Positions 35,472 to 45,277 of a stretch of 64,000 bases of DNA are shown here, piece after piece. Positions within the stretch are counted from its first letter, which is position 1; each line of letters starts with the position of its first letter. The position numbers and the translations under genes are program-made. Below the pieces are notes generated by a model. That model searched no databases. It had not been told where the DNA came from and saw nothing but the letters and a program-made list of their open reading frames with translations. Source of the DNA: Pacificibacter marinus (GTDB lineage: Bacteria; Pseudomonadota; Alphaproteobacteria; Rhodobacterales; Rhodobacteraceae); contig NZ_JAHKPU010000034.1 in assembly GCF_018860505.1 (NCBI RefSeq), positions 24,590 to 88,589 on the forward strand, read 5' to 3'.

Positions 35472-36613
35472 AACCGCGCAAACTCCGCTTTCAACAAAGC
35501 CTCGTTATATTCCGACTCCGCTTGGCTATCATAGACCAACCCACCGCCCACATTCAGGTGGCCGATGTTCGATCCGGTCTCGAACACAAGCGTGCGAATG
35601 GCGACGTTGAATTCAGACGCCCCATCAGGCGCTATCCAGCCAATCGCACCGCAATAGGCCCCACGCGGCGCTTGTTCCAACTCTTCGATGATTTCCATTG
35701 CGCGAATTTTCGGCGCGCCAGTGATCGACCCGCAAGGGAACAAGGCTTTGCATAAGTCGTAAAAATCAGTGCCCGCCAACAGCTGCGCCGTGACGGTCGA
35801 AGTCATTTGATAGACGGTCTTATAGGCCTCGATGTCAAACAAGTTTGGCACTTTGACACTGCCCACTTCAGAGACGCGCGACAGGTCATTGCGCAACAAA
35901 TCAACAATCATCAGGTTTTCAGCCTGATCTTTTTGGGACCCCATAAGCCAAGCTTTGGCAGCCGCGTCTTGCACGACATCTGCCCCTCGCGCCACGGTGC
36001 CCTTCATCGGACGCACGGTGATGCGGCCAGAAGCGTCAGTCTTAAAGAACAGCTCTGGCGAACGTGACAAAAGCGTATGGTGATCAGTTTCGATAAAAGC
36101 GCCAAACGGCACAGGTTGGCGCGCGCGCAAAGCATCATACAACTGACGCGCTGACCCGTCGCAATGCACAGCCATCGGAAAGGTCAGATTCACCTGATAA
36201 CAATCGCCAGCCTCAATATAAGCTTTGGCACGATCGAAAGCGGTTGTGTAGCGTTCCAACGTCCAAGCTGGTGACAGGTCAGATTTCACATTTGCGACAT
36301 TCTGAATTTCGTTCAAAGGCTTTGGCGCATCATAGACACCAAATTCCAACAATGGCAGCAGATCACCTGTTCGGGCAAAACGCTGCAATGCAGGATCAAG
36401 TAACATGCCCAATTCATACGACATATACCCCGCGAGCCACGCGCCTTGGGCTTGGGCATTTGCAACGGCTTTGAACGCAGCGGGTAGGTCATCTTTCGTA
36501 TAGGCACGGATGATCGAAGACGGTGTATCAAACACCGTACCTTGCGCCGCCTTTGCACTGGACGCTGACGAGGCTGCCCCCGCAAGAGGGCCTGTGTCGA
36601 ACTGTATACGCAT
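35468..36613 (-). CDS. pabB: Aminodeoxychorismate synthase component I
   Basis: A 381-residue chorismate-binding enzyme that aminates chorismate with ammonia from a glutamine amidotransferase, towards p-aminobenzoate and folate. The chorismate domain is marked by SRSPELFFKTD, RPMKGTVARG, FPCGSITGAPKIRAMEIIEE and the C-terminal VGGGLVYDSQAESEYNE. The amidotransferase (PabA) is not in the window. The ATG at 36613 is preferred over the TTG one codon upstream. It overlaps pabC by ATGA-type 4 bases. Confidence 0.92.
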   Translation of the reverse strand: MRIQFDTGPLAGAASSASSAKAAQGTVFDTPSSIIRAYTKDDLPAAFKAVANAQAQGAWLAGYMSYELGMLLDPALQRFARTGDLLPLLEFGVYDAPKPLNEIQNVANVKSDLSPAWTLERYTTAFDRAKAYIEAGDCYQVNLTFPMAVHCDGSARQLYDALRARQPVPFGAFIETDHHTLLSRSPELFFKTDASGRITVRPMKGTVARGADVVQDAAAKAWLMGSQKDQAENLMIVDLLRNDLSRVSEVGSVKVPNLFDIEAYKTVYQMTSTVTAQLLAGTDFYDLCKALFPCGSITGAPKIRAMEIIEELEQAPRGAYCGAIGWIAPDGASEFNVAIRTLVFETGSNIGHLNVGGGLVYDSQAESEYNEALLKAEFARL

Positions 36614-36775
36614 CAAAACCTGCTCGTTTCACGGGCGCTTCTATTGCTTTTTGATCGGTTACGCCAGTCTGCAACACGCAGCCTTTAAACATATCGTGAC
36701 TCGGGGCGCATTGTCCCTTTTCGCCAAAGGCAGAAGAGCTTAGGCTTTTATCAAATGCGAATATAAGGGGTCAAA

Positions 36776-37648
36776 ATGGAACGCGTGATTGGTGTGATAG
36801 GCGGCTCTGGCGTCTACGAAATCGACGGGCTTGAAAACGCGGTTTGGCAAAAGGTCGAGACGCCTTGGGGCACCCCATCCGATGAAATTTTGACGGGCGT
36901 GTTGGATGGCGTAAAAATGGCTTTTTTGCCACGTCACGGCCGCGGACATGTTCACACGCCGACGACGGTTCCTTATCGGGCGAATATCGATGCGCTTAAA
37001 CGACTTGGCGTGACAGATTTGCTGTCTGTTTCTGCCTGTGGATCGTTCCGCGAAGACATGGCACCGGGTGATTTTGTCATTGTTGATCAGTTCATTGACC
37101 GCACATTCGCGCGCGAAAAATCATTCTTTGGCACCGGCTGCGTGGCGCATGTATCCGTCGCACATCCAGTGTGCGAGCGCTTGTCAGGGCTGGCATACGA
37201 GGCTGCGCGCGCCACAGGCGTCACCGTGCACAAAGGCGGCACCTATTTGGCCATGGAAGGCCCGCAATTTTCCAGCATCGCAGAAAGCAAAATGTACCGC
37301 GCTTGGGGCTGTGACGTGATCGGCATGACCAATATGCCAGAGGCAAAACTGGCCCGAGAAGCTGAGATTTGTTACGCATCTGTGGCGATGATCACCGACT
37401 TTGACAGCTGGCATCCAGATCATGGTGCGGTGGACATCAACGCGATTATCGCCACGCTAGGGGCCAATTCAACCACTGCGAAATCTCTGGTTGCGGCGAT
37501 GCCAAAACTTTTGGGCGCTGAGTACGCCCCCTGCGTGCATGGTTGCGACCGTGCATTGGAATACGCCGTGATGACAGCGCCACACAAACGCGACCCTGCG
37601 CTTGTTGCCAAACTTGATGCGGTCGCGGGCCGTGTTTTGAAAGGATAG
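36776..37648 (+). CDS. mtnP: S-methyl-5'-thioadenosine phosphorylase
   Basis: A 290-residue phosphorylase that cleaves methylthioadenosine to adenine and methylthioribose 1-phosphate in the methionine salvage route. IGVIGGSGVYEIDGL at the N-terminus, LPRHGRGHVHTP (phosphate site), EGPQFSSIAESKMYRAWG and the DSWHPDHGAVD segment are diagnostic. The apt gene two places downstream would recapture the released adenine, a sensible pairing. AAGGGG precedes the ATG. Confidence 0.95.
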   Translation: MERVIGVIGGSGVYEIDGLENAVWQKVETPWGTPSDEILTGVLDGVKMAFLPRHGRGHVHTPTTVPYRANIDALKRLGVTDLLSVSACGSFREDMAPGDFVIVDQFIDRTFAREKSFFGTGCVAHVSVAHPVCERLSGLAYEAARATGVTVHKGGTYLAMEGPQFSSIAESKMYRAWGCDVIGMTNMPEAKLAREAEICYASVAMITDFDSWHPDHGAVDINAIIATLGANSTTAKSLVAAMPKLLGAEYAPCVHGCDRALEYAVMTAPHKRDPALVAKLDAVAGRVLKG

Positions 37649-37652
37649 AGCT

Positions 37653-38279
37653 ATGCCCTTTGATCTTTGGATTGCCTTTGCCACAGCCTCTCTTGCTTTG
37701 ATTATCATTCCTGGCCCCACAGTATTGCTGGTGCTGTCATATGCTTTGGGGCAAGGGCGGCGCGTGGCCGTGGCCAGTGCCGTGGGGGTTGGGCTGGGCG
37801 ATGTGTTGGCCATGACCGCGTCACTGCTGGGGCTTGGCGTGCTGATCATGACCTCTGCTCTTGCCTTTACTGTGATCAAATGGATCGGGGGTGCCTATCT
37901 TTTATACCTTGGGGTCAATATGTTGCGCTCGGCTGGATCAGCGCAAATGGGCAGTTTGATGCGCACTGAAAACGTGAGTGAACGCAAAGTGTTTTCCCAC
38001 GCTTTTATCGTAACTGCGTTGAACCCCAAAAGCATTGGTTTTTTCATCGCTTTCGTGCCGCATTTCATCACAGCAGAGGCAGCATTAGCACCACAATTTA
38101 CAGTGATGATCGCGACCTTCGCCTCGCTCGGTTTTTTGAATGCTCTGTGTTACGCCTTGCTCGCGGGCAGTTTGCGCAACACAATCGCAACACCGCGCGT
38201 TTTACGTAATTTGACACGTGGCGGCGGGCTTGCCTTGATTACAATGAGCGCTTTAACCGTCAGCCTGAAACGCAGCTAA
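37653..38279 (+). CDS. LysE/RhtB-family exporter
   Basis: A 208-residue membrane protein with five or six helices. The family motif IIIPGPTVLLVLSYALGQGRR lies near residue 20 and the helix-loop KWIGGAYLLYLGVNMLRS near 70. Members export amino acids or related small molecules. It lies 4 bases after mtnP and 27 bases before apt, so it belongs to a methylthioadenosine/adenine salvage operon; a purine or methionine-related cargo is possible but not shown. Confidence 0.88.
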   Translation: MPFDLWIAFATASLALIIIPGPTVLLVLSYALGQGRRVAVASAVGVGLGDVLAMTASLLGLGVLIMTSALAFTVIKWIGGAYLLYLGVNMLRSAGSAQMGSLMRTENVSERKVFSHAFIVTALNPKSIGFFIAFVPHFITAEAALAPQFTVMIATFASLGFLNALCYALLAGSLRNTIATPRVLRNLTRGGGLALITMSALTVSLKRS

Positions 38280-38306
38280 ACGCATCATTGACCGAAGGAC
38301 TTCTCA

Positions 38307-38837
38307 ATGAAAACCGTCAAAGATTACATCCGCACTATCCCTGACTTTCCGCACGAAGGGATCATGTTTCGCGATGTCACCACCTTGTTTGCCGACCCGC
38401 GCGGAATGCGTTTGACCATCGATCAAATGCTTGCGCCTTATGTCGGCATGCAGATTGACAAGGTTGTGGGACTTGAGGCGCGTGGATTCATTTTGGGGGG
38501 CGCAGTAGCGCATCAATTATCTGTGGGGTTTGTGCCGGTGCGCAAAGCTGGCAAATTGCCGGGCGCTGTGATTTCGCAAGACTATCAATTGGAATATGGC
38601 CAAGCGACGGTTGAGTTGCACGAAGATGCGATTGAAGCGGGCGAGAAAATCTTGGTCGTTGACGATCTTTTGGCCACAGGTGGCACGGCAGAAGCGGGGA
38701 TAAAGCTGATCGAACGTCTGGGCGGTGAAATTCTGAGCTGTGCCTTTATCGTGGATTTGCCCGAACTTGGCGGGCGTCACAAACTGGAAGCCTTGGGATA
38801 TGACGTCAAAACATTATGCGACTTTGAAGGCAGCTAA
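38307..38837 (+). CDS. apt: Adenine phosphoribosyltransferase
   Basis: A 176-residue purine salvage enzyme making AMP from adenine and [20 protein letters not shown] near the N-terminus, [18 protein letters not shown], and the PRPP loop [17 protein letters not shown] near residue 118 are diagnostic. A GAAGGAC site precedes the ATG. In this operon it takes up adenine released by MtnP. Confidence 0.96.
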   Translation: MKTVKDYIRTIPDFPHEGIMFRDVTTLFADPRGMRLTIDQMLAPYVGMQIDKVVGLEARGFILGGAVAHQLSVGFVPVRKAGKLPGAVISQDYQLEYGQATVELHEDAIEAGEKILVVDDLLATGGTAEAGIKLIERLGGEILSCAFIVDLPELGGRHKLEALGYDVKTLCDFEGS

Positions 38838-38892
38838 GGCAGCATCTTCCTATGCTGCAGGTTACCTATGTGTTTGCAAAGTGTTTGCGAAA

Positions 38893-40308
38893 TCACGCGG
38901 GCCTGAGTACCGCCCCTGGGTTCATAATGCCTTTTGGATCAAGCGCCTGCTTGATCGCCCGCATCGCAGCCAGTTTTACGGGGTCTTGGTAACGCTCTAA
39001 ATCTGCGACTTTCAATCGCCCAACGCCATGCTCTGCGCTGACGGAACCGTCATATGCGTGGGTCAAATCATGCACGCATTTTTTCACAGCCCCGCGAATG
39101 TCATCAAATTCTGCCCGGTCCCGCCCTTTTGCGGGGAAGACGTTGTAGTGCAGGTTTCCATCGCCCAAATGACCGAAACAATTGACCCTCACATCGCCTA
39201 AAGCCTGAAGCTTGGCGATGCCTTCAGGGATAAAGTCGGGAATGCGCGACAAAGGGATCGAAATATCATGTGACGAAATAGACCCGATGTGACGATTGCC
39301 TGTCGGGATATTTTCACGCACGGACCAAAACGCTTGGCGCTGCGCCTCGTTTTGCGAAATCACCCCATCGGACACCAAGCCCGCCTCAGATGCGGCCTCA
39401 AACAAGCCCAAAAGCATATCCTTAGGATCGCTGTCGCCAGAGAGCCCCAGATCGATCAACACGCACCAATCAGGCCTTTTTTCAAAAGGTTGACGCACAT
39501 CGGGCAGTGTCTCGGCCAAAAAATCCAAACCGACGCCAGAGATCATTTCGAAAGCAGATATGCCCTCACCCAAAGTTTGCTGCGCCAATGCCAGCAGATC
39601 AATCGCGCCCTGTGGATCATCCACAACCAAGATCGCAGCTGCCTCGTGTCGGGGGCGCGGAAACAATCGCAGGGTCGCGGCCGTGATGATGCCAAGCGTA
39701 CCTTCAGAGCCGATCATCAGGTTTTTCAAATCATACCCTGTGTTATCTTTGCGCAGTCGTTTGAGACCATTCCAAATCGTACCATCGGCCAAGACAACTT
39801 CGAGCCCCAAACACAAATCGCGGGTATTACCATAGCGTAGCACATTCAAACCGCCAGCATTGGTCGCAAGATTTCCGCCAATGCGACAGGTGCCCTCGGA
39901 TGCCAAAGACAGTGGGAACAACCGATCAACAGATTCAGCCGCCGCCTGCACATCGTGTAAAATCGCGCCCGCTTCGACCACCATCGCGTTCTCTGATAGG
40001 TAGATTTCACGCACGGCAGTCATACGTTCCAGCGACATGACAACTGGCGCGGGCCCGTCATAAGCCACCTGCCCCAACACCAACCCTGTACCACCGCCAA
40101 GTGGGACAATACCGACACCGGCGGCATGACATAATTTTACGATTTTTGAGACTTCACAAACAGTACGCGGCATCGCCACAGTTGCGCTTAGCCCTTGATG
40201 ACGCCCACGCGGGTCATCCAATTCGCCGTCATTTTGCGCCCGAAACGTCCCTTTGGGCAACGCGGCATACAGGTGATCCAGAAACTCTGATGTGGCGATG
40301 GAGGTCAT
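38893..40308 (-). CDS. FAD-linked 2-hydroxyacid dehydrogenase, GlcD/Dld-like
   Basis: A 471-residue flavoprotein of the vanillyl-alcohol-oxidase fold. The FAD phosphate loop is GVGIVPLGGGTGLVLGQ, then EGTCRIGGNLATNAGG and GSEGTLGIITAATLRL. The C-terminal cap ends in the HGVGRLKVADL and DPKGIMNPGAVL motifs of D-lactate/D-2-hydroxyglutarate dehydrogenases. Electrons likely go to quinone or an electron-transfer flavoprotein. Start at 40308 behind AGGAG; the frame continues to 40374 without a site. The exact acid is not determinable. Confidence 0.88.
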   Translation of the reverse strand: MTSIATSEFLDHLYAALPKGTFRAQNDGELDDPRGRHQGLSATVAMPRTVCEVSKIVKLCHAAGVGIVPLGGGTGLVLGQVAYDGPAPVVMSLERMTAVREIYLSENAMVVEAGAILHDVQAAAESVDRLFPLSLASEGTCRIGGNLATNAGGLNVLRYGNTRDLCLGLEVVLADGTIWNGLKRLRKDNTGYDLKNLMIGSEGTLGIITAATLRLFPRPRHEAAAILVVDDPQGAIDLLALAQQTLGEGISAFEMISGVGLDFLAETLPDVRQPFEKRPDWCVLIDLGLSGDSDPKDMLLGLFEAASEAGLVSDGVISQNEAQRQAFWSVRENIPTGNRHIGSISSHDISIPLSRIPDFIPEGIAKLQALGDVRVNCFGHLGDGNLHYNVFPAKGRDRAEFDDIRGAVKKCVHDLTHAYDGSVSAEHGVGRLKVADLERYQDPVKLAAMRAIKQALDPKGIMNPGAVLRPA

Positions 40309-40407
40309 ATGAAATCTCCTATGAGATAAAAGCTGTTTTTTTAGGCTTGAGCCAAAGCCGTGCGATGACGACACAAATAGAGATTTCTGACCGTCCTCAC
40401 CGTGGCG

Positions 40408-40998
40408 TTAGGCCAATCCCACTTGGGTCGGCCCACGACGATCGTTACGCAAAAAGGCGTAAAGCACATGATTGCGCCAGCGGCCGTTGATCTGCAAATA
40501 GGACTGCGCCACACCTTCATATTTAAAGCCAGCCTTTTCCAAGACCCCGCGCGAGGCGGTGTTTTCTGGTAAGCAGGCAGCTTCAACTCGGCTCAAGTCC
40601 AGTTTGCTAAAAGCATAGTGCACAACGCCGCTGAGCGCCTCACGCATATAGCCTTGGCGGGCAAAATCTGCGCCGATCCAATAGCCAACGGTGCCCGCTT
40701 GCGCAGGACCACGACGTATATTGTCCAACGTCAAAGCACCAAGCAATGCGCCATCTTCGCGGCGGGTCAAAAACAGCGGCAGAGCGGTTTCAGATGCCAC
40801 AGAACGCTGCGCCCAGTACACGCGATTGGTGAAACCTTTGCGCGATAAATGATCTGACGACCATGTTGGTTCCCAAGGCTGCAAAAAAGGTGCGCCATTG
40901 GCGCGCAGCTCGCACCAAGCGCGATAATCCCCATGCACGGGCAAACGCAGCGTCATGCGCTCTGTTTCGATCCGAACCTTGGGGCGACGCGCAAACAT
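40408..40998 (-). CDS. GNAT acetyltransferase, RimJ/RimL type
   Basis: A 196-residue acetyltransferase of the ribosomal-protein (RimJ/RimL) branch. IETERMTLRLPVHGDYRAW at the start, ALLGALTLDNI, the acetyl-CoA loop ADFARQGYMREALSGVV and ENTASRGVLEKAGFKYEG near the end are typical. Its ATG overlaps the stop of the M16 peptidase gene (TAATG), so it is translated as part of the thrC-M16-GNAT unit. This arrangement is common in Rhodobacteraceae; the target is unproven. Confidence 0.88.
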   Translation of the reverse strand: MFARRPKVRIETERMTLRLPVHGDYRAWCELRANGAPFLQPWEPTWSSDHLSRKGFTNRVYWAQRSVASETALPLFLTRREDGALLGALTLDNIRRGPAQAGTVGYWIGADFARQGYMREALSGVVHYAFSKLDLSRVEAACLPENTASRGVLEKAGFKYEGVAQSYLQINGRWRNHVLYAFLRNDRRGPTQVGLA

Positions 40999-42257
40999 TA
41001 TGCAATAAGCCTTGCCTTGAGAGCATCCAAAGATGGCGCGGTTTCAGCGGGTCCGTAAAGGGCCATCGCTGCACGTCCCATCCCCATTTGACCGATAAAA
41101 TCGCGCACGCCTTGGGTGGTGACGGCATCAATTTTCGCTACAGTTTCAGACAGGCTGGGCACCCGATCCCAAATACCGATCATCCGTGCATTGCGTTCAA
41201 CGCGTGACCCCGGGCTTTCCAAGCCCATCAAAAGTCCCGCTTTGATCTGCGCGCAAGCGCGCTGGACTTCGGCATCTGACATATCGTCTGCTGCGCGTTT
41301 CAATTCGTCCATGGTCAATTCAGTCAGCTGCGCCACATCTTCGCCAGAGGTGCCGGCATAAATAGTAGTCACACCGGTGTCAGAGTAGGCACCGCTTTGG
41401 GCGTAAATCGTATAACACAGGCCTTTTTGTTCACGCACGGATTGGAACAGACGCGAGGACATGCCGCCACCAAGCGCCGTGGTCGCGGCCTGTGCGATGT
41501 AGATGTCTTTGTCGCGGTAGCTTGGTCCCTCAAAGGCGATGGCGACATGGACCTGCTCAAGATCCTTATTTACGCGATGTTCGCCGCCAACAAAACTAGC
41601 GGGATCGATGTGATCGCTGCCATGGGCCGTCAAATGGCCAAACAGCATTTCAGCCTCAGCAACAATTTTGTCGTGATCGACATTGCCAGCGGCGGACAAG
41701 ACCATGCGCTCGGGCGAGTAGTGTTCTTGCACAAAACCCGCAAGGTCGTCACGGGTGAAGGCCCGCACGCGCTCTTCAGGTCCTAGAATGGTCCGCCCAA
41801 CGGCCTGATCAGGGTATGACACGCCTTGCAACCAATCGAAAATAATATCGTCAGGCGTATCAAGAGCTTGGCCGATTTCTTGCAAAATCACACCACGTTC
41901 GACCTCAAGTTCCCGCGCATCAAAAATCGGGTTCAACACGATATCAGCGATCACATCCAGCGCCAAAGGCACGTCCTCTTTGAGCACACGCGCATAATAA
42001 GCTGTGGTTTCACGCGAGGTATAGGCATTCAGGTATCCGCCCACGTTTTCAAGAACCTCAGCGATTTCCAAAGGGCTGCGACGTGCAGTGCCTTTGAACG
42101 CCATATGTTCCAAAAAATGCGCGATGCCATTTTGCTCTAGACGCTCATGCCGCCCTCCCGCTTGGACCCAAACACCAATTGAGGCGCTTTCCATTGAAGG
42201 CATATGTTCGGTCACGATGCGTAGGCCATTGCTGAGCCGGTGTGTTTTGAGGCTCAA
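40998..42257 (-). CDS. M16-family zinc peptidase (processing-peptidase-like)
   Basis: A 419-residue member of the pitrilysin/mitochondrial processing peptidase beta family. The inverted zinc motif is H47-F-L-E50-H51, with the third ligand in the VERGVILQEIG stretch further on. The glycine-rich substrate loop GGGMSSRLFQSVREQKGLCY is present near 285. One domain pair is complete, so it should be active as a dimer. It lies between thrC (ATGA overlap) and a GNAT gene. The physiological substrate is unknown. Confidence 0.92.
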   Translation of the reverse strand: MSLKTHRLSNGLRIVTEHMPSMESASIGVWVQAGGRHERLEQNGIAHFLEHMAFKGTARRSPLEIAEVLENVGGYLNAYTSRETTAYYARVLKEDVPLALDVIADIVLNPIFDARELEVERGVILQEIGQALDTPDDIIFDWLQGVSYPDQAVGRTILGPEERVRAFTRDDLAGFVQEHYSPERMVLSAAGNVDHDKIVAEAEMLFGHLTAHGSDHIDPASFVGGEHRVNKDLEQVHVAIAFEGPSYRDKDIYIAQAATTALGGGMSSRLFQSVREQKGLCYTIYAQSGAYSDTGVTTIYAGTSGEDVAQLTELTMDELKRAADDMSDAEVQRACAQIKAGLLMGLESPGSRVERNARMIGIWDRVPSLSETVAKIDAVTTQGVRDFIGQMGMGRAAMALYGPAETAPSLDALKARLIA

Positions 42258-43636
42258 GAAATGCGCTCCTTCACTAGAGATTTAAGACCCGCCAGATCGT
42301 TTGGCACCACTGTGAACCGTTCATCACGGTCAAAAAGGTCGGCCATATGCATGGGCAGATCGGGGTGAACACCGCAGGCCGCTTTGACGGCCGCAGGGAA
42401 TTTCGCAGGATGTGCTGTGGCCAATGTGACCATTGGCACGTCGGATAGGTTTTCTTCTGCGACTTTCACGCCAACGGCAGAATGCGGGCACAGGACTTCG
42501 GTCGTACGGACCTGCATATCTTTGATGGTTGCTGAGGTCTCATCTTCGGACGCGCGCCCAGAGGTGAACGTATCACGCAAAGATTCCATCGCCCCTTGCG
42601 AGACTTTGAATTCGCCTGATTTCAACTCATCCATCAGGTGCGCAACGGCACCGCCATCGCGGCCATACGCGTCAAACAAGGCACGCTCAAAGTTGGACGA
42701 CACTTGAATGTCCATTGACGGTGACATCGACGGTGTCACGCCTTCTTTGGTGTAGGCGCCGGTTTTCATCGTGCGGTGCAGGATATCGTTTTGGTTGGTG
42801 GCGATCACCAGTTTTTCAATCGGCAGGCCCATTTTCTTGGCGATGTAACCAGCAAAGATATCACCGAAATTGCCTGTCGGCACGGTGAAGGACACTTTGC
42901 GGTGCGGCGCGCCCAAGGACACGGCAGATGAGAAATAGTATACAACTTGCGCCAAAACGCGGGCCCAGTTGATCGAATTCACCGCTGCGAGTTTCACCCC
43001 ATCGCGGAAATCGATATCGGCGAACATCTCTTTCAATGCCGCTTGGCAATCATCGAAATCGCCTTCAACCGCCAGCGCGTGGACATTGCTTTCGACAGGA
43101 GTGGTCATCTGACGACGCTGGACATCAGAGACACCGCCATGCGGATACATGATAAACACATCTACATTGGACAAGCCTTTAAAGGCTTCAATCGCGGCAG
43201 AGCCTGTATCGCCAGAAGTCGCGCCCACGATGGTCACGCGTTTGCCAGAGCGCAACAAAGCCGCTTGGAACAACTGGCCGATGAGTTGCATGGCGAAGTC
43301 TTTGAACGCCAGTGTCGGACCGTGGAACAGCTCAAGTAGGAAATGGTTGGACCCAAGCTGCACAAGCGGCGCGCGGGCGTCATGGCCAAAACCAGCGTAA
43401 GATTTCGCTATGATGTCTTTGAATTCTGCATCAGTGAAGGTATCGCCGATGAACGGCTTCATCACTCGAAACGCAATTTCTTCATAGGACAGACCTGCCA
43501 AAGCAGCGATTTCGTCCGCAGTCATGGTCGGAATGGTTTCAGGCACATAGAGACCGCCATCAGAGGCCAGTCCAGTGAGCATTGCGTCTTCGAAATTCAA
43601 GGCGGGCGCGGTGCCGCGTGTAGAGATATATCGCAT
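42254..43636 (-). CDS. thrC: Threonine synthase
   Basis: A 460-residue PLP enzyme converting O-phosphohomoserine to threonine. MRYISTRGTAPALNFEDAML is the usual start, the PLP lysine is in GPTLAFKDFAMQ near residue 111, and GATSGDTGSAAIEAF and PTGNFGDIFAGYIAKKMG are the substrate and phosphate loops. It is the class (about 460 residues) found in proteobacteria and yeast. It heads the thrC-M16-GNAT unit and follows the SURF1 gene by 26 bases in the same direction. Confidence 0.95.
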   Translation of the reverse strand: MRYISTRGTAPALNFEDAMLTGLASDGGLYVPETIPTMTADEIAALAGLSYEEIAFRVMKPFIGDTFTDAEFKDIIAKSYAGFGHDARAPLVQLGSNHFLLELFHGPTLAFKDFAMQLIGQLFQAALLRSGKRVTIVGATSGDTGSAAIEAFKGLSNVDVFIMYPHGGVSDVQRRQMTTPVESNVHALAVEGDFDDCQAALKEMFADIDFRDGVKLAAVNSINWARVLAQVVYYFSSAVSLGAPHRKVSFTVPTGNFGDIFAGYIAKKMGLPIEKLVIATNQNDILHRTMKTGAYTKEGVTPSMSPSMDIQVSSNFERALFDAYGRDGGAVAHLMDELKSGEFKVSQGAMESLRDTFTSGRASEDETSATIKDMQVRTTEVLCPHSAVGVKVAEENLSDVPMVTLATAHPAKFPAAVKAACGVHPDLPMHMADLFDRDERFTVVPNDLAGLKSLVKERIS

Positions 43637-43662
43637 GGGGCCCTATCAGAGTTGGGATCGCG

Positions 43663-44343
43663 TTAAACAGTTCGGGTTTTGATACGCCACAGAAGGAAGA
43701 GTGTCATCCCCAACCAGACAAGAGCGAGAGAAAACCATGTAATTGCGTAACCAAGGTGGTCATTTTTGATACCCGTGATGCCCACAGGCATGGCTTCAAT
43801 GCCCTGCCCCGTGTCGGCACGCGCGACGATTAGAACTTCGGCAGTGCCCAAAGCGCGAGCCATGGCGGCGATATCGCGCCCGAACCAGATGTTTTCAGAC
43901 GTATCAGGTTCAGGGGTTGAACTGTTCATATCATCCGGCCAATGCAGATTTCCAGTAATGGTCGCAGGACCGCTGGCGCGAAACACATCTTTGGCCTCTG
44001 GTTTGATAAACCCACGATCCAGCAACACCCGCCGCCCGTCATCCAATTCAAACGGCGCAATCACGCGGTAGCCTGCCCCGATTTCCAAACGCGACACCAG
44101 CACGTGCAGTTCGTCTTGCCCGATGGTGCCTGTGGCTGTGACCGGCAGGTATTTCATATCGGTTGAAATCAGTGTTGGCACAGGCACGGGATCGGCTGCA
44201 ATTTCGGCGGTGATTTCGGCCAAAATACCTTGTTTCCACGCCAATCGCTGCACCTGCCACATGCCAAGCCAAAGCAAAATAACGATACCAATCACACCCA
44301 TCAATATAGGGCCGATCATGCGTTTGATCACAGGTTTGATCAT
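43663..44343 (-). CDS. SURF1 family cytochrome oxidase assembly protein
   Basis: A 226-residue membrane protein with one helix at each end (ILMGVIGIVILLWLGMWQVQ and the C-terminal ITWFSLALVWLGMTLFLLW) and a periplasmic domain between, the SURF1 layout. LLDRGFI and the C-terminal NHLGYAITWF segment are characteristic. It helps insert haem a into subunit I of aa3-type oxidase. It is the last of the oxidase cluster, after a hairpin that follows ctaE. Confidence 0.9.
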   Translation of the reverse strand: MIKPVIKRMIGPILMGVIGIVILLWLGMWQVQRLAWKQGILAEITAEIAADPVPVPTLISTDMKYLPVTATGTIGQDELHVLVSRLEIGAGYRVIAPFELDDGRRVLLDRGFIKPEAKDVFRASGPATITGNLHWPDDMNSSTPEPDTSENIWFGRDIAAMARALGTAEVLIVARADTGQGIEAMPVGITGIKNDHLGYAITWFSLALVWLGMTLFLLWRIKTRTV

Positions 44344-44363
44344 GAGACGTTCCTTTGGAATGC

Positions 44364-44391
44364 AAAAGGGCGCAGCTGGTGCCGCGCCCTT
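44364..44391 (-). terminator. Terminator or attenuator between ctaE and SURF1
   Basis: On the minus strand an 8-pair stem (AAGGGCGC/GCGCCCTT, 44384-44391 with 44366-44373) with a 10-base loop is followed by TTTT. It lies 40 bases after the ctaE stop, so SURF1 is read through at reduced level or has its own promoter. Confidence 0.65.
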
Positions 44392-44431
44392 GTAACCTGA
44401 TTATTACGTAAGGCGAAGCCTCAGCGCAGGG

Positions 44432-45235
44432 TTATTGGCCCCAGATGTAGACAGCTACGAACAGGAAGAGCCAAACCACATCCACAAAGTGCCAGTACCA
44501 AGCGGCAGCTTCAAAGCCGATGTGATCGTCTGGTGTAAAGTCACCTTTGATCGAGCGCACGAGGCAGATGGTCAGAAAGATTGTCCCCACAAGAACGTGG
44601 AAGCCGTGGAACCCTGTGGCCATAAAGAAGCCACCAAAGAACACGTCGCCGCCGAATGTCCAACCCTCATGGACCAAAAGTTCATAGTACTCATAGGCTT
44701 GGAACATAGTGAACACAGCGCCAAATCCAACACCGATGGCCAGTCCAGCCACCAAGTCTTTGCGCACGTTGCCGTGCACCAACGCGTGGTGCGCCCAAGT
44801 GACTGCACAGCCTGACAAGAGCAACAGCAATGTGTTGATCAATGGCAGGTGGAACGCGTCGACCGGAATGATTTCAGGTTTGACGTATTCTGTGCCCGCG
44901 TATTCATACATCGGGTAAATCGCGCTTTTGAAAAACGCCCAGAACCAAGCCACAAAAAACATGACTTCGGACATGATAAACATGATGAAACCATAGCGCA
45001 GACCGATACGCACAACAGGCGTGTGATCGCCAGCTTTGTTTTCCAAAATCGTTTCACGCCACCAAGCCCACATCACATAGAGCACGCCCAAAAGACCAGC
45101 CAAGAACATAAATGGCGTGCCTTTGGCCATCCACATGACAGCGCCAAAGAACATGATAAAGGCTGCAACAGAACCCATAAGTGGTTTCGTTGATGGTGGC
45201 AGAATGTGATAATCGTGGTTCTTTACATGAGCCAT
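44432..45235 (-). CDS. ctaE: Cytochrome c oxidase subunit III
   Basis: A 267-residue integral membrane subunit with seven helices. [18 protein letters not shown] is the typical N-terminus; [41 protein letters not shown], and the C-terminal [19 protein letters not shown] and [20 protein letters not shown] blocks are invariant in aa3 oxidases. Length is normal. It is expressed from the ctaC-ctaB-cox11 direction. Confidence 0.97.
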   Translation of the reverse strand: MAHVKNHDYHILPPSTKPLMGSVAAFIMFFGAVMWMAKGTPFMFLAGLLGVLYVMWAWWRETILENKAGDHTPVVRIGLRYGFIMFIMSEVMFFVAWFWAFFKSAIYPMYEYAGTEYVKPEIIPVDAFHLPLINTLLLLLSGCAVTWAHHALVHGNVRKDLVAGLAIGVGFGAVFTMFQAYEYYELLVHEGWTFGGDVFFGGFFMATGFHGFHVLVGTIFLTICLVRSIKGDFTPDDHIGFEAAAWYWHFVDVVWLFLFVAVYIWGQ

Positions 45236-45277
45236 AGTCTTGCGTCCCTCTCCCTTGGGGTATTTTCCCTAATGGGT